64,000 nucleotides of DNA from contig JAZQMK010000042.1 in NCBI GenBank assembly GCA_045543455.1, forward strand, positions 13,567 to 77,566, in the 5' to 3' direction. Below the pieces are notes generated by a model. It was not told the origin of the DNA. It worked only from the letters and a program-made list of their open reading frames with translations, and did no database searches. This document shows positions 10,234 through 18,617 of this stretch, piece by piece. Positions within the stretch are counted from its first letter, which is position 1. Each line of letters opens with the position of its first letter. Position numbers and translations under genes: made by a program. The stretch comes from SIG291 sp045543455. Lineage in GTDB: Bacteria > Bacillota > Clostridia > Lachnospirales > Lachnospiraceae.

Positions 10234-10464
10234 TGGAATGACACAAAAAGGTTAAAAGAAAAAGAAGACTTAAATACATATGTATTTGAAAATCCAGATG
10301 GAACATGGTCATCTAAACATGGATCAGATGGAAATGTTGATTGTTATGAAATAGAGAATAGTAGTGTGATTGTGCTAGATCCAGAATATGCCAACAGAAA
10401 TAAAAATTTGGCTGCTAATTATACAGTATTTGTAGGTTTTTATGCAGTAACACCAATAAATTAA
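10234..10464 (+). pseudogene. Gene remnant, 76 codons without a start
   Basis: This is an open frame preceded by an in-frame TAA and lacking any ATG near its beginning. It has protein-like composition (for example NPDGTWSSKHGSDGN and VIVLDPEYANRN) and ends at TAA just before the ribosome-binding site of the next gene. Together with the orphan signal-like peptide upstream it is probably debris of a deleted surface-protein gene. Bases 10038-10233 between the two remnants hold nothing I can support. Confidence 0.35.
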
Positions 10465-10477
10465 GGGAGGGTTCACA

Positions 10478-11938
10478 ATGACAAAAAGAACAATATCATT
10501 TTTATTAACAATATTAATATTACTTTGTTCTGTAGCTTGCAAAAAACAGGAAACTACAACTAGTACAACAACTGAAGCTATAGCTAAAGTTATAGAAAAA
10601 CCAAAGTCTATAACTGTTATGTGGGACAATACTATGCCAACCGCGGATAACAAGGGAGAAATATTTGCTAAAGAACTTAGTAAGGAACTAGGTATAGAAA
10701 TAAGATTAATTACTCCTAATGTAGCATCTTATTATGATGTTTTAGAGTCTTATTTTGTTTCTGATACAGTACCAGATGTATTTGTTTTATCAGCGGATAA
10801 ATATGCCCATTACGCAAAAACAGGTGCGTTGTGGGATATGAAGGAAGCGTGGGATAATTCGGAGCTTAAGATGTCTGGAGGCTTGGAAGAATGGGCAATT
10901 AATATACAAGAAAACTTGGTTATAGAAGGGAATGACCATAAAGAAGGCATGTATGGGTTTAGTATAAGAAGATACTCGAGATATGCAACTATAGTAAAGA
11001 CTGCATGGTTAGAAGAGTGTAATTTAGAAGCCCCAAAGAATTATGAAGAGTATTTGAATATGTGTAAAGCATTTAAAAACAAATATAATGTACCACCAGT
11101 ATGGTTAAATATTAATATAGGGTCAGCAAAGAGTTCAAATCCAGAAATATGGCAGGATGCACAACTGGATTTTTATAGAAATGAAGAAGGAAAATGGGTA
11201 GATGGTTTTACAGAGGAAAGAACTAAAAAAGCTATGTTGCGATTGAAGGAGTTGCGCGAAGCAGATTTAGTGACAAAGAGCAATTCTACTGCTATGGAAC
11301 TACCAGTAACAGAGAAATTTTGTGTAGGTGATATTGGAGTTTTTGGAGCTACACATAGTTATATAACAGCAATAACAAAGAAGGATACTATAGATAATAG
11401 AATAACCATATTAGAGCCTATAGAGGAAGTGGGCAATTATTATGAAAAACCATCTTATGTTTTATCTATATATAGTAAAGCCAATAATCCGGAAGGAATA
11501 TTTAAATATTTTATAGAGTCTATATATGATGGTGGGAAGGTTCAAAGTTTGTGGATGTACGGTGTAGAAGGAGTTCATTGGAACTATGTAGATGGTAGTT
11601 TGACTGGTTATAATTGTATACATCCTAACGTTTCTCTTGGTGTATTAGATACATCTATAGACCCGGCGACAAAATCGAAGATACCAGTACAATCAGAAGA
11701 AATGAAAAAATTTAATTCTATAATAGATATGTCAGTAAAACCAGAGCCTGTTATTTATGACTGTACAGGAATAGAGGATGAAATTGAAATGATTAATATA
11801 ATGAGACAAAAGATAATTACATCGATATATGATGGTAATTATGATGGTTATAATATGAGTGTGGATGAATTATATGATGAATATAACGAAAAGGTAGGAC
11901 ATTTGGTTGAAGAATGTTTACGCATATTAAATGAATAA
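10478..11938 (+). CDS. Extracellular solute-binding lipoprotein
   Basis: 486 residues. A lipoprotein signal peptide ends in the lipobox SVAC (Cys about residue 21), followed by a Thr-rich spacer, so the protein should be anchored outside the membrane. The body resembles family 1 solute-binding proteins of sugar ABC transporters (YYDVLESYFVSDTVPDVFVLSADKYA; a long Trp- and Tyr-rich C-terminal lobe). No permease or ATPase gene lies beside it, so it may serve a transporter encoded elsewhere or act as a sensor. GGGAGGG precedes the ATG by 6 bases. A terminator follows. The ligand cannot be read from sequence. Confidence 0.75.
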   Translation: MTKRTISFLLTILILLCSVACKKQETTTSTTTEAIAKVIEKPKSITVMWDNTMPTADNKGEIFAKELSKELGIEIRLITPNVASYYDVLESYFVSDTVPDVFVLSADKYAHYAKTGALWDMKEAWDNSELKMSGGLEEWAINIQENLVIEGNDHKEGMYGFSIRRYSRYATIVKTAWLEECNLEAPKNYEEYLNMCKAFKNKYNVPPVWLNINIGSAKSSNPEIWQDAQLDFYRNEEGKWVDGFTEERTKKAMLRLKELREADLVTKSNSTAMELPVTEKFCVGDIGVFGATHSYITAITKKDTIDNRITILEPIEEVGNYYEKPSYVLSIYSKANNPEGIFKYFIESIYDGGKVQSLWMYGVEGVHWNYVDGSLTGYNCIHPNVSLGVLDTSIDPATKSKIPVQSEEMKKFNSIIDMSVKPEPVIYDCTGIEDEIEMINIMRQKIITSIYDGNYDGYNMSVDELYDEYNEKVGHLVEECLRILNE

Positions 11939-11946
11939 AACTAAAG

Positions 11947-11984
11947 CGGCAAAGTGGTTTGTGTGAGACCCTTTGCTGTTTTTT
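11947..11984 (+). terminator. Intrinsic terminator after the solute-binding protein gene
   Basis: An 8-bp stem (CGGCAAAG with CTTTGCTG, one G-U pair) is followed by six T. Confidence 0.8.
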
Positions 11985-12197
11985 ATGAGCCATGCCAAAC
12001 TTCGCGAGTTAACACTCGCTCAGTTTGCGGCATTCGCCGTATAACTTCGCATCTCTCTACATAATGAGCCATGCCAAATCTCGCGAGCTAGCACTCGCTC
12101 GATTTGCGGCATTCGCCGTATATATAATTTGCTTAATATGCCTTTATGTGAGCAAGCTCCCAACAGACATATTAAACAAATTATATGCATGGCTCAT
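11985..12197. repeat. Palindromic cloverleaf element with a partial tandem copy
   Basis: The full unit (12064-12197) has an outer stem ATGAGCCATGC / GCATGGCTCAT enclosing three arms. One is a CAAATC...GATTTG arm with an inner GCGAG/CTCGC hairpin, one is a CGGC/GCCG hairpin, and one is a long arm (12122-12140 with 12168-12186). The left 59 bases are repeated upstream at 11985-12043 with six differences, all of which keep base pairing. It fills most of the gap between two operons. No tRNA signatures are present. Confidence 0.8.
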
Positions 12198-12213
12198 TTT
12201 TGGAAAATATTAC

Positions 12214-12247
12214 TTGACATATCAAAATAATATGATATACTTTGATA
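12214..12247 (+). promoter_or_regulatory. Promoter of the fatty-acid operon with a possible operator
   Basis: TTGACA (12214-12219) and TATACT (12236-12241) are 16 bases apart. A perfect inverted repeat, TATCAAA (12220-12226) and TTTGATA (12241-12247), brackets the -10 box. Its core (TCAAA/TTTGA) recalls FabT-type sites, but the spacing is wider, so the regulator is unknown. Confidence 0.6.
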
Positions 12248-12304
12248 GTAAAAACTTTTGAGTGTCGAAATATTTGTCATTCAAACTAATGGAAGGCAAG
12301 AGTG

Positions 12305-13255
12305 ATGATAGGAAAGATTATTGGAACCGGTTTAAGTGTACCGGCAAGGATTGTTGATAATAATGAATTAGCAACTATGGTAGAGACTAGTGATGAATGG
12401 ATTCGCGAGCGTACAGGTATTGTAAGCAGACATATTTCAGGTGATGAGACAACGACTTCTATGGCTGTTGAGGCGGCAAGGAAGGCTCTTTTGGATGCTA
12501 AGCTTGAAGCGAAAAATATTGATATGATAATTGTAAGTACGCTTACACCTGATAGTGCAATGCCAACAACGGCAGCTTTAGTGCAGGCGGCGTTAGGAGC
12601 TGACAAGGCGTGTTGTTTTGATATTAACTCAGCTTGTTCTGGTTTTGTATATGGATATAATACTGCAATTGCATATATTAATGCCGGTATTTATAAAAAT
12701 ATTTTGGTGGTTGGTTCGGAATGTTTATCGAATATTGTGGATTGGACTGACAGAAGAAGCTGTATATTGTTTGGAGATGGAGCTGGAGCATGTGTTGTTA
12801 GTGGTGAATATGGTGGCAGTAATGTAGTCGCAGGATATTCAGATGGTGCTAAGGGCAATGCTCTTATGTGTCAGGGCATAAAGGATAAATCAAAAACAGA
12901 ACATAAACAATTTATTGAGATGGACGGTCAGGAAGTGTTTAAATTTGCCGTAAGAAAGGTGCCTGAGATTATTAATGAAGTAGTGAAGAAGGCAGGGCTT
13001 GAACTTAAGGATATAGATTTGTTTGTGCTTCATCAGGCGAATTTAAGAATTATCGAGAGTGTTGCAAAACGTCTTGGGGAGAGTCTTGAGAAATTCCCTA
13101 CAAATATGCAAAAATACGGCAATACTTCATCAGCCAGTATCCCAATATTGTTAGATGAGCTTAACAAGGAAGGCAGATTGAAACGTGGCGACAGGATAGT
13201 TATGGCAGGATTTGGTGGTGGTCTTTCCTGGGGAGCTGCAGTTTTAGAGTGGTAG
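12305..13255 (+). CDS. fabH: 3-oxoacyl-ACP synthase III
   Basis: Starts fatty-acid chains by condensing acetyl-CoA (or another short acyl-CoA) with malonyl-ACP. The catalytic triad is visible: Cys111 in SACSG, His243 in LHQAN and Asn273 in GNTSS. The length (316) is normal. GGAAGG at 12291-12296 serves either a GTG at 12302 or the ATG at 12305; I chose the ATG for its better spacing. It is the first gene of the operon, directly behind the promoter. No fabT or fapR regulator gene lies upstream, which is where clostridia often have one. Confidence 0.96.
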   Translation: MIGKIIGTGLSVPARIVDNNELATMVETSDEWIRERTGIVSRHISGDETTTSMAVEAARKALLDAKLEAKNIDMIIVSTLTPDSAMPTTAALVQAALGADKACCFDINSACSGFVYGYNTAIAYINAGIYKNILVVGSECLSNIVDWTDRRSCILFGDGAGACVVSGEYGGSNVVAGYSDGAKGNALMCQGIKDKSKTEHKQFIEMDGQEVFKFAVRKVPEIINEVVKKAGLELKDIDLFVLHQANLRIIESVAKRLGESLEKFPTNMQKYGNTSSASIPILLDELNKEGRLKRGDRIVMAGFGGGLSWGAAVLEW

Positions 13256-13307
13256 TTATTCCGAAAGGGAACTATATAGATTATTACAAAAAAGGAAGGT
13301 AAAGAAA

Positions 13308-13532
13308 ATGTTAGACAAGATTAAAGAAATTATTTCAGAAACAACAGGAGCAGATGCTTCAACAATTACTATGGAGACATCTTTTAAAGAGGATTTAGGT
13401 AGCGATTCATTAGAATTATTTGAATTAGTTATGGCTTTAGAAGAAGAATACAATGTTGAAATTCCAACAGAAGAACTTGAAAACTTAAAGACAGTTGGAG
13501 ATATCGTAGAATACTTAGAAAAAACAGTATAA
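13308..13532 (+). CDS. acpP: Acyl carrier protein
   Basis: 74 residues, acidic and helical. Ser34 in GSDSLELFEL is the phosphopantetheine attachment site. It carries the growing acyl chain among the enzymes encoded around it. AAGGAAGG lies a few bases before the ATG. The position between fabH and fabK is typical of clostridial fatty-acid operons. Confidence 0.97.
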   Translation: MLDKIKEIISETTGADASTITMETSFKEDLGSDSLELFELVMALEEEYNVEIPTEELENLKTVGDIVEYLEKTV

Positions 13533-13547
13533 AGTGAGGATAAAGTG

Positions 13548-14486
13548 ATGAGAACAGAAATAACTGAATTATTAGGAATTGAATATCCAATCATTCAGGG
13601 AGGTATGGCCTGGGTGGCAGACTATCATTTGGCTGCAGCAGTATCTCAGGCGGGTGGCCTTGGCATTATAGGTGCAGGTGGAGCACCGGCAAGTTGGGTA
13701 CGCGAGCAGATAAGAGAAGTTAAGAAGCTTACAGATAAGCCATTTGGTGTTAATCTTATGCTTATGAATCCAGAAGCAGATCAGATTGCACAGGTATTAA
13801 TCGAAGAAGGCGTAAAGGTTGTAACTACAGGAGCAGGAAGCCCTGAAAAGTACATGGAAGGCTGGAAAGCGGCTAATATGAAGGTTATTCCTGTTGTTGC
13901 GTCCGTAGCTTTAGCAAAGAGAATGGAAAGATGTGGAGCAGATGCTGTTGTAGCAGAAGGAACAGAATCAGGCGGCCATATTGGAGAATTGACAACTATG
14001 GCTTTAGTACCACAGGTTGTAGATGCAGTTAATATCCCTGTAATTGCAGCAGGTGGTATCGGAGACGGCAGAGGTGTTGCTGCAGCATTTATGCTTGGAG
14101 CAAAGGCGGTACAGATGGGTACAGCATTTGTGGTAACAAAGGAATCTATTGTACATGCAAACTATAAAGAAAGAGTTATTAAAGCAAAAGATATAGATTC
14201 AAGAGTTACAGGAAGAAGTACAGGTCATCCTGTAAGAACTTTAAGAAATAATCAGACAAAGACATATTTAAAATTAGAAGCAGAGGGTGCAAGCTTTGAA
14301 GAACTTGAAAAGCTTACACTTGGTGGTCTTAGAAAGGCAGTTGTAGAAGGCGATGTTGATAACGGAAGCGTTATGGCAGGTCAGATTGCCGGACTTATAA
14401 AGGAAGAATTAAGCTGTAAGGAGCTTATTGAAAAGCTTATGAAAGAAATGGAATGTGCTTTTGGTGGGGTGAAGGTAAATGAGTAA
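13548..14486 (+). CDS. fabK: Enoyl-ACP reductase II (FMN)
   Basis: Reduces the double bond of enoyl-ACP, the last step of each elongation cycle, using FMN and NAD(P)H. It has the TIM-barrel signatures of the FabK/nitronate monooxygenase group: PIIQGGMAWVAD near the start, EGTESGGHIG, and AAGGIGDGRG as the flavin phosphate loop. I use ATG 13548 (GAGG at 13536-13539) rather than the GTG one codon earlier. The stop overlaps fabD by 8 bases, implying coupled translation. Its place in the operon supports FabK rather than a nitronate monooxygenase. Confidence 0.93.
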   Translation: MRTEITELLGIEYPIIQGGMAWVADYHLAAAVSQAGGLGIIGAGGAPASWVREQIREVKKLTDKPFGVNLMLMNPEADQIAQVLIEEGVKVVTTGAGSPEKYMEGWKAANMKVIPVVASVALAKRMERCGADAVVAEGTESGGHIGELTTMALVPQVVDAVNIPVIAAGGIGDGRGVAAAFMLGAKAVQMGTAFVVTKESIVHANYKERVIKAKDIDSRVTGRSTGHPVRTLRNNQTKTYLKLEAEGASFEELEKLTLGGLRKAVVEGDVDNGSVMAGQIAGLIKEELSCKELIEKLMKEMECAFGGVKVNE

Positions 14487-15399
14487 GATAGCATTTATAT
14501 TTCCAGGACAGGGAGCGCAAAAGTGTGGCATGGGTAAAGATTTTTACGAAAACAGCCAGCTTGTAAGAGGCATATATGACGAGGCTTCAAAAGAATTAAA
14601 TCTGGATATGAAAGCCTTGTGTTTTGAAGAAAATAATGAGATTAACCAAACTGAATATACACAGGCAGCATTAGTAACAACTTGTCTTGCCATGGCAGAG
14701 GTTGTTAAGGAAAATGGTTTAAAACCTGATGTTAGTGCAGGTCTTAGCCTTGGTGAATATTGTGCCATTGCAACAGCAGGCGGATTAAGCATTATGGAGG
14801 CAATTAAGCTTGTAAGAAAAAGAGGCATTTTTATGGAAAATGCAGCTGTTGAAACTAAGGGTGCAATGTCGGCTGTGCTTGGTATGACAGGAGAACAGAT
14901 AGAAGAAGTAATTAAAGACATAGATGGAGTATCTGTGGCTAATTACAATTGTCCTGGACAGATTGTAATTACAGGTGTTAAAGAAAAAGTTGAAGAAGCT
15001 AATGCTTTGTTAGTCCAGAATGGAGCTAAGAGAACACAGCTTCTTAATGTAAGTGGGGCTTTTCACTCACAGCTTATAAAAGAAGCCGGCGAAAAGCTTT
15101 ATGAAGAGCTTAAGAGCGTAGAATTAAAGCCACTTTTCATACCATATGTAACAAATGTTACAGCAGAGTATGTAAAGGATACTATAAATACAAAGGAACT
15201 TTTAAAAGAGCAGGTGTCATCATCTGTAAGATGGCAACAAAGCATAGAAAATATGATAAAGGACGGCGTTGACACATTTGTTGAGATTGGACCAGGAAAA
15301 ACTTTATCAGGTTTTATGAAGAGAATTAATCCTAATGTTAAAGCTGTTAATATCAGCACTTGGGATGATGTAAAAAAGGTGGTAGAAGAATTATGTTAG
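14479..15399 (+). CDS. fabD: Malonyl-CoA:ACP transacylase
   Basis: Moves the malonyl group from CoA to ACP, supplying the extender unit. It shows FIFPGQGAQ near the N-terminus, the catalytic Ser90 in GLSLGE, and GAFHS with the active-site His. The length of 306 is normal. It overlaps fabK by 8 bases and fabG by 7 bases, so the three are translationally linked. Confidence 0.96.
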   Translation: MSKIAFIFPGQGAQKCGMGKDFYENSQLVRGIYDEASKELNLDMKALCFEENNEINQTEYTQAALVTTCLAMAEVVKENGLKPDVSAGLSLGEYCAIATAGGLSIMEAIKLVRKRGIFMENAAVETKGAMSAVLGMTGEQIEEVIKDIDGVSVANYNCPGQIVITGVKEKVEEANALLVQNGAKRTQLLNVSGAFHSQLIKEAGEKLYEELKSVELKPLFIPYVTNVTAEYVKDTINTKELLKEQVSSSVRWQQSIENMIKDGVDTFVEIGPGKTLSGFMKRINPNVKAVNISTWDDVKKVVEELC

Positions 15400-16133
15400 A
15401 AAATAAGGTAGCGCTTGTTACAGGAGCTTCAAGAGGTATTGGTAGAGCAGTTGCAAAAAGACTTGCAAAGGATGGTGCAACGGTAGTTATTAACTACAAT
15501 GGCTCATATGATAAAGCCAATGAAGCAAAGGAAGAGATTGAAAGCCTTGGTGGAAAAGCAGTTATTATGCAGTGGAATATCGCTGATTATAATGCCTGCA
15601 AGGAAAATATTGAAAAAATAATCAAAGATTTGGGCAGTCTTGACATACTTGTAAATAATGCAGGTGTAACAAGAGACGGACTTTTACTTAAGATGACAGA
15701 AGAAGATTATGATGCGGTATTAGATACTAATTTAAAGGGGACATTCAACTGTATTAAATTTGCTTCAAGACAGATGTTAAAGCAAAAAGCAGGAAGAATT
15801 GTAAATATTTCATCGGTTTCAGGTGTTATGGGTAACGCAGGTCAAAGCAATTACAGTGCTTCAAAAGCAGGTGTTATAGGACTTACAAAGGCATGTGCAA
15901 GAGAGCTTGCAACACGTGGTATCACTGTAAATGCAGTTGCACCGGGCTTTATTGAGACCGATATGACAAATGTATTACCGGACAATGTTAAGGCAAATGC
16001 AGTTGCTCAGATTCCTTTAGGTGCATTTGGCAAGACAGAGGATATTGCGGCAGCAGTAGCATTTTTAGCATCAGACGAAGCAAAATATATTACAGGTCAG
16101 GTTCTTTGTGTTGATGGCGGAATGGCTATGTAG
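15393..16133 (+). CDS. fabG: 3-oxoacyl-ACP reductase
   Basis: NADPH-dependent reduction of 3-oxoacyl-ACP to 3-hydroxyacyl-ACP. It is a short-chain dehydrogenase with the TGASRGIG cofactor loop (about residues 10-17), NNAG, and the catalytic set around Ser141/143, Tyr154 and Lys158 (YSASK). The C-terminal GQVLCVDGGMAM is typical. The 246-residue length is normal. Confidence 0.96.
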   Translation: MLENKVALVTGASRGIGRAVAKRLAKDGATVVINYNGSYDKANEAKEEIESLGGKAVIMQWNIADYNACKENIEKIIKDLGSLDILVNNAGVTRDGLLLKMTEEDYDAVLDTNLKGTFNCIKFASRQMLKQKAGRIVNISSVSGVMGNAGQSNYSASKAGVIGLTKACARELATRGITVNAVAPGFIETDMTNVLPDNVKANAVAQIPLGAFGKTEDIAAAVAFLASDEAKYITGQVLCVDGGMAM

Positions 16134-16157
16134 GAAAGTGAAGCGAGGATAGAAAAT

Positions 16158-17393
16158 ATGAAAAGAAGAGTTGTAATTACAGGTTTAGGTGCAGTTACAC
16201 CAATAGGAAATACAGCAGATGAATTTTGGTCATCTATAAAGGAAGGCAAGGTTGGTATAGGTCCAATTACAAGATTTGATACAACAGATTATAAGGTAAA
16301 GATTGCTGCTGAGGTTAAAGATTTCGTGGCTAAGGAAAGAATGGATGTAAGAGCGGCAAGAAGAATGGACAGATTTTCACAGTATGCAGTTGCAGCAGCT
16401 ATGGAAGCCTTTGAAGATGCAAAGCTTGATATGAGCAAGGAAGATCCTTTTAGAGTGGGCGTAATCGTTGGTTCTGGAATCGGAAGCCTTGAAGTAATTG
16501 AAGATAATTATACAAAAATCGTTGAAAAGGGACCAAGCAGAGTAAATCCTTTAATGGTGCCACTTATGATTAGCAATATGGCAGCAGGAAATGTGTCAAT
16601 TCAGTTAGGATTAAGAGGCAAATGCACAAATGTTGTTACAGCTTGTGCAACCGGAACAAACTGTATTGGTGATGCATTTAGAGCTATTCAGTATGGTGAT
16701 GCTGATGTTATGGTTGCAGGTGGAACTGAAAGTAGTGTATGTCCTACAGGAATTGCAGGATTTTCAGGACTTACAGCTCTTTCAACTACAGAAGATCCTA
16801 TGAAGGCATCTATTCCATTTGACAAGGACAGAAATGGATTTGTACTTGGCGAAGGTGCGGGTATAGTTGTCTTAGAAGAATTAGAGCATGCAAAACAAAG
16901 AGGCGCTAAGATATATGCTGAGCTTGTAGGTTATGGTTGTACAGGTGATGCATATCACATTACTTCACCGGCTGAAGATGGAAGTGGTGCAGGAATGGCA
17001 ATGAAGATTGCAATGAAAGAAGCTGATGTTAAGCCAGAGCAAATAGAGTATATCAATGCTCATGGAACAAGTACACATCACAATGATTTATTTGAAACAA
17101 GAGCAATTAAGTATGCATTTGGCGATGCTGCAAAGGATGTTGTAATTAACTCTACTAAGTCAATGATAGGACATTTACTTGGTGCAGCAGGCGCAGTTGA
17201 ATTTATAGTTTTGGTAAAATCAGTTGAAGAAGGCTTTATTCATCAGACTGTAGGAACTAAAGAGTGTGATGAAGAATGCGATTTGAATTATGCAATCGGC
17301 TCGCCTATTATAAAAGACATCAATTATGCTATGAGTAATTCATTAGGTTTCGGTGGTCACAATGCAACATTGTTGATTAAAAAGTTCCAATAA
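16158..17393 (+). CDS. fabF: 3-oxoacyl-ACP synthase II
   Basis: Condenses malonyl-ACP with the growing acyl-ACP. The catalytic residues are Cys163 (TACATGTN), His302 (NAHGTST), Lys334 and His339 (MIGHLLGA). The length of 411 is usual. It follows fabG by 24 bases. As the only long-chain condensing enzyme in the operon it probably carries out all elongation rounds. Confidence 0.97.
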   Translation: MKRRVVITGLGAVTPIGNTADEFWSSIKEGKVGIGPITRFDTTDYKVKIAAEVKDFVAKERMDVRAARRMDRFSQYAVAAAMEAFEDAKLDMSKEDPFRVGVIVGSGIGSLEVIEDNYTKIVEKGPSRVNPLMVPLMISNMAAGNVSIQLGLRGKCTNVVTACATGTNCIGDAFRAIQYGDADVMVAGGTESSVCPTGIAGFSGLTALSTTEDPMKASIPFDKDRNGFVLGEGAGIVVLEELEHAKQRGAKIYAELVGYGCTGDAYHITSPAEDGSGAGMAMKIAMKEADVKPEQIEYINAHGTSTHHNDLFETRAIKYAFGDAAKDVVINSTKSMIGHLLGAAGAVEFIVLVKSVEEGFIHQTVGTKECDEECDLNYAIGSPIIKDINYAMSNSLGFGGHNATLLIKKFQ

Positions 17394-17418
17394 ATAATTG
17401 TTCAGAATCGAGGTAAAT

Positions 17419-17850
17419 ATGAATTTTGAAGAAATACAAAAATTAGTGCAGTCTATTTCAGATTCACCACTTAGTGAGTTTGAATATGAAGCAGAAGGTG
17501 TACGCCTTCATATTAAGAAAGAAAAAGCGCTTGCTACCGTAGCAGAAAATGTGGTAGTTGCACCGGCAGTGGTTGCATCGCCTGAGGTTAAAATAAGTAC
17601 AGTATCACCTGATAAGGTTGTAAAATCACCACTTGTTGGTACATTTTATGTAGCACCTTCAGCAGACAGTGAACCTTTTGTCAAGGTTGGAGATAAAGTG
17701 AAGAAGGGTCAGGTATTAGCAATTGTTGAAGCAATGAAGCTTATGAACGAAATTGAAAGCGAATTTGACGGAACAATAGCAGAAGTATTGGTAGAAAATG
17801 CACAAAGCGTAGAATATGGTCAGCCATTATTTACAGTGAAGGCCGATTAG
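17419..17850 (+). CDS. accB: Biotin carboxyl carrier protein of acetyl-CoA carboxylase
   Basis: 143 residues. A short N-terminal domain and a Val/Ala/Pro-rich linker lead to a biotinyl domain with EAMKLMNEIE, where Lys107 carries biotin. It shuttles the carboxyl group between AccC and the AccDA carboxyltransferase. I start at ATG 17419 (GAGG just upstream); the open frame extends to a TTG at 17398 without support. A palindromic element separates it from fabZ. Confidence 0.94.
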   Translation: MNFEEIQKLVQSISDSPLSEFEYEAEGVRLHIKKEKALATVAENVVVAPAVVASPEVKISTVSPDKVVKSPLVGTFYVAPSADSEPFVKVGDKVKKGQVLAIVEAMKLMNEIESEFDGTIAEVLVENAQSVEYGQPLFTVKAD

Positions 17851-17851
17851 T

Positions 17852-18036
17852 TTCAGATTAGGGTGTCAAAAGGATGCTTTGCATCTGTGCTATACTATAT
17901 ATTGATATGCAAACTAGTTTGCAATACCAATATATAGTATAGCACAATGCACCGAAGGTGCTTTTGACATCCGAATCAGAATAGGAGCATATAACTTGCT
18001 AGCGCAAGTTATATGCGCTACGCTTCAGAATAGGAG
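17852..18036. repeat. Palindromic cloverleaf plus hairpin, flanked by three direct repeats
   Basis: A cloverleaf (17861-17972) has an outer stem pairing 17861-17872 with 17961-17972. Its arms are GATGCtttGCATC, a long arm topped by GCAAACtaGTTTGC, and GCACCgaaGGTGC. It is followed by a simple hairpin at 17988-18015 (ATAACTTGCtagcGCAAGTT). Near-identical 12-base repeats (TTCAGATTAGGG, ATCAGAATAGGA, TTCAGAATAGGA) start at 17852, 17975 and 18024. The last contains the fabZ ribosome-binding site. Confidence 0.85.
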
Positions 18037-18041
18037 AAAAT

Positions 18042-18473
18042 ATGAATTCATTAAACATTAATCAGATTAAGGAAATAATTCCACACAGATATCCATTTTT
18101 ACTTGTTGATTATATTGAAGATTATAATCCGGGTGAATATGCTATCGGTTATAAATGTGTAACCTTTCACGAAGATTTTTTTCAGGGACATTTTCCACAG
18201 GAACCTGTAATGCCGGGCGTGCTTACAGTTGAAGCATTAGCACAGGTAGGTGCAGTAGCTATTTTAAGTGTACCTGAAAATAAAGGTAAGGTAGCATATT
18301 TTGGCGCAATTAATAATTGCAAATTTAAAGGTAAAATTGTTCCAGGTGACAAGGTTAAGTTAGAAACAAGAATTATAAAGAGTAAAGGTCCAATCGGTAT
18401 TGGCAGTGCGGTTGCCAGCGTTGATGGTAAGGTTGTAGTGAGTGCGGAATTGACATTTATGCTAGGCGCATAA
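18042..18473 (+). CDS. fabZ: 3-hydroxyacyl-ACP dehydratase
   Basis: Removes water from 3-hydroxyacyl-ACP to give trans-2-enoyl-ACP, the substrate of FabK. It is a hot-dog fold protein with catalytic His50 (GHFPQEPVMPGV) and Glu64. The length of 143 is normal. Its ribosome-binding site lies in the last of three direct repeats that flank inserted palindromes. Its final codons and stop are duplicated 100 bases downstream. Confidence 0.96.
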   Translation: MNSLNINQIKEIIPHRYPFLLVDYIEDYNPGEYAIGYKCVTFHEDFFQGHFPQEPVMPGVLTVEALAQVGAVAILSVPENKGKVAYFGAINNCKFKGKIVPGDKVKLETRIIKSKGPIGIGSAVASVDGKVVVSAELTFMLGA

Positions 18474-18600
18474 ATGTCTGGGAATATGCACACGATTTGA
18501 CAGGGAAGCTGCTAAAGCAGCGGTCAAATCGGCGCAGGCTCCAAGAAGGAGCCAAAAAATGCTAGGCGCATAAATGTCACATATTATGCACACGATTTGA
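18459..18600. repeat. 42-bp direct repeats around a hairpin insert, fabZ-accC gap
   Basis: Bases 18459-18500, which include the fabZ stop, recur at 18559-18600 with exactly 100-base spacing and a few mismatches. The 58-base insert contains AGCTGCtaaaGCAGC inside a CGATTTGAC/GTCAAATCG stem, then GGCTCCaagaaGGAGCC. The second copy leads straight into the accC ribosome-binding site. Confidence 0.85.
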
Positions 18601-18617
18601 AATGGAGTTTTTGATAT

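Noticed and set aside
12025..12261. 78-codon open frame before fabH
   Set aside because: It runs through the palindromic repeat and over the fabH promoter, so it is unlikely to be a gene.
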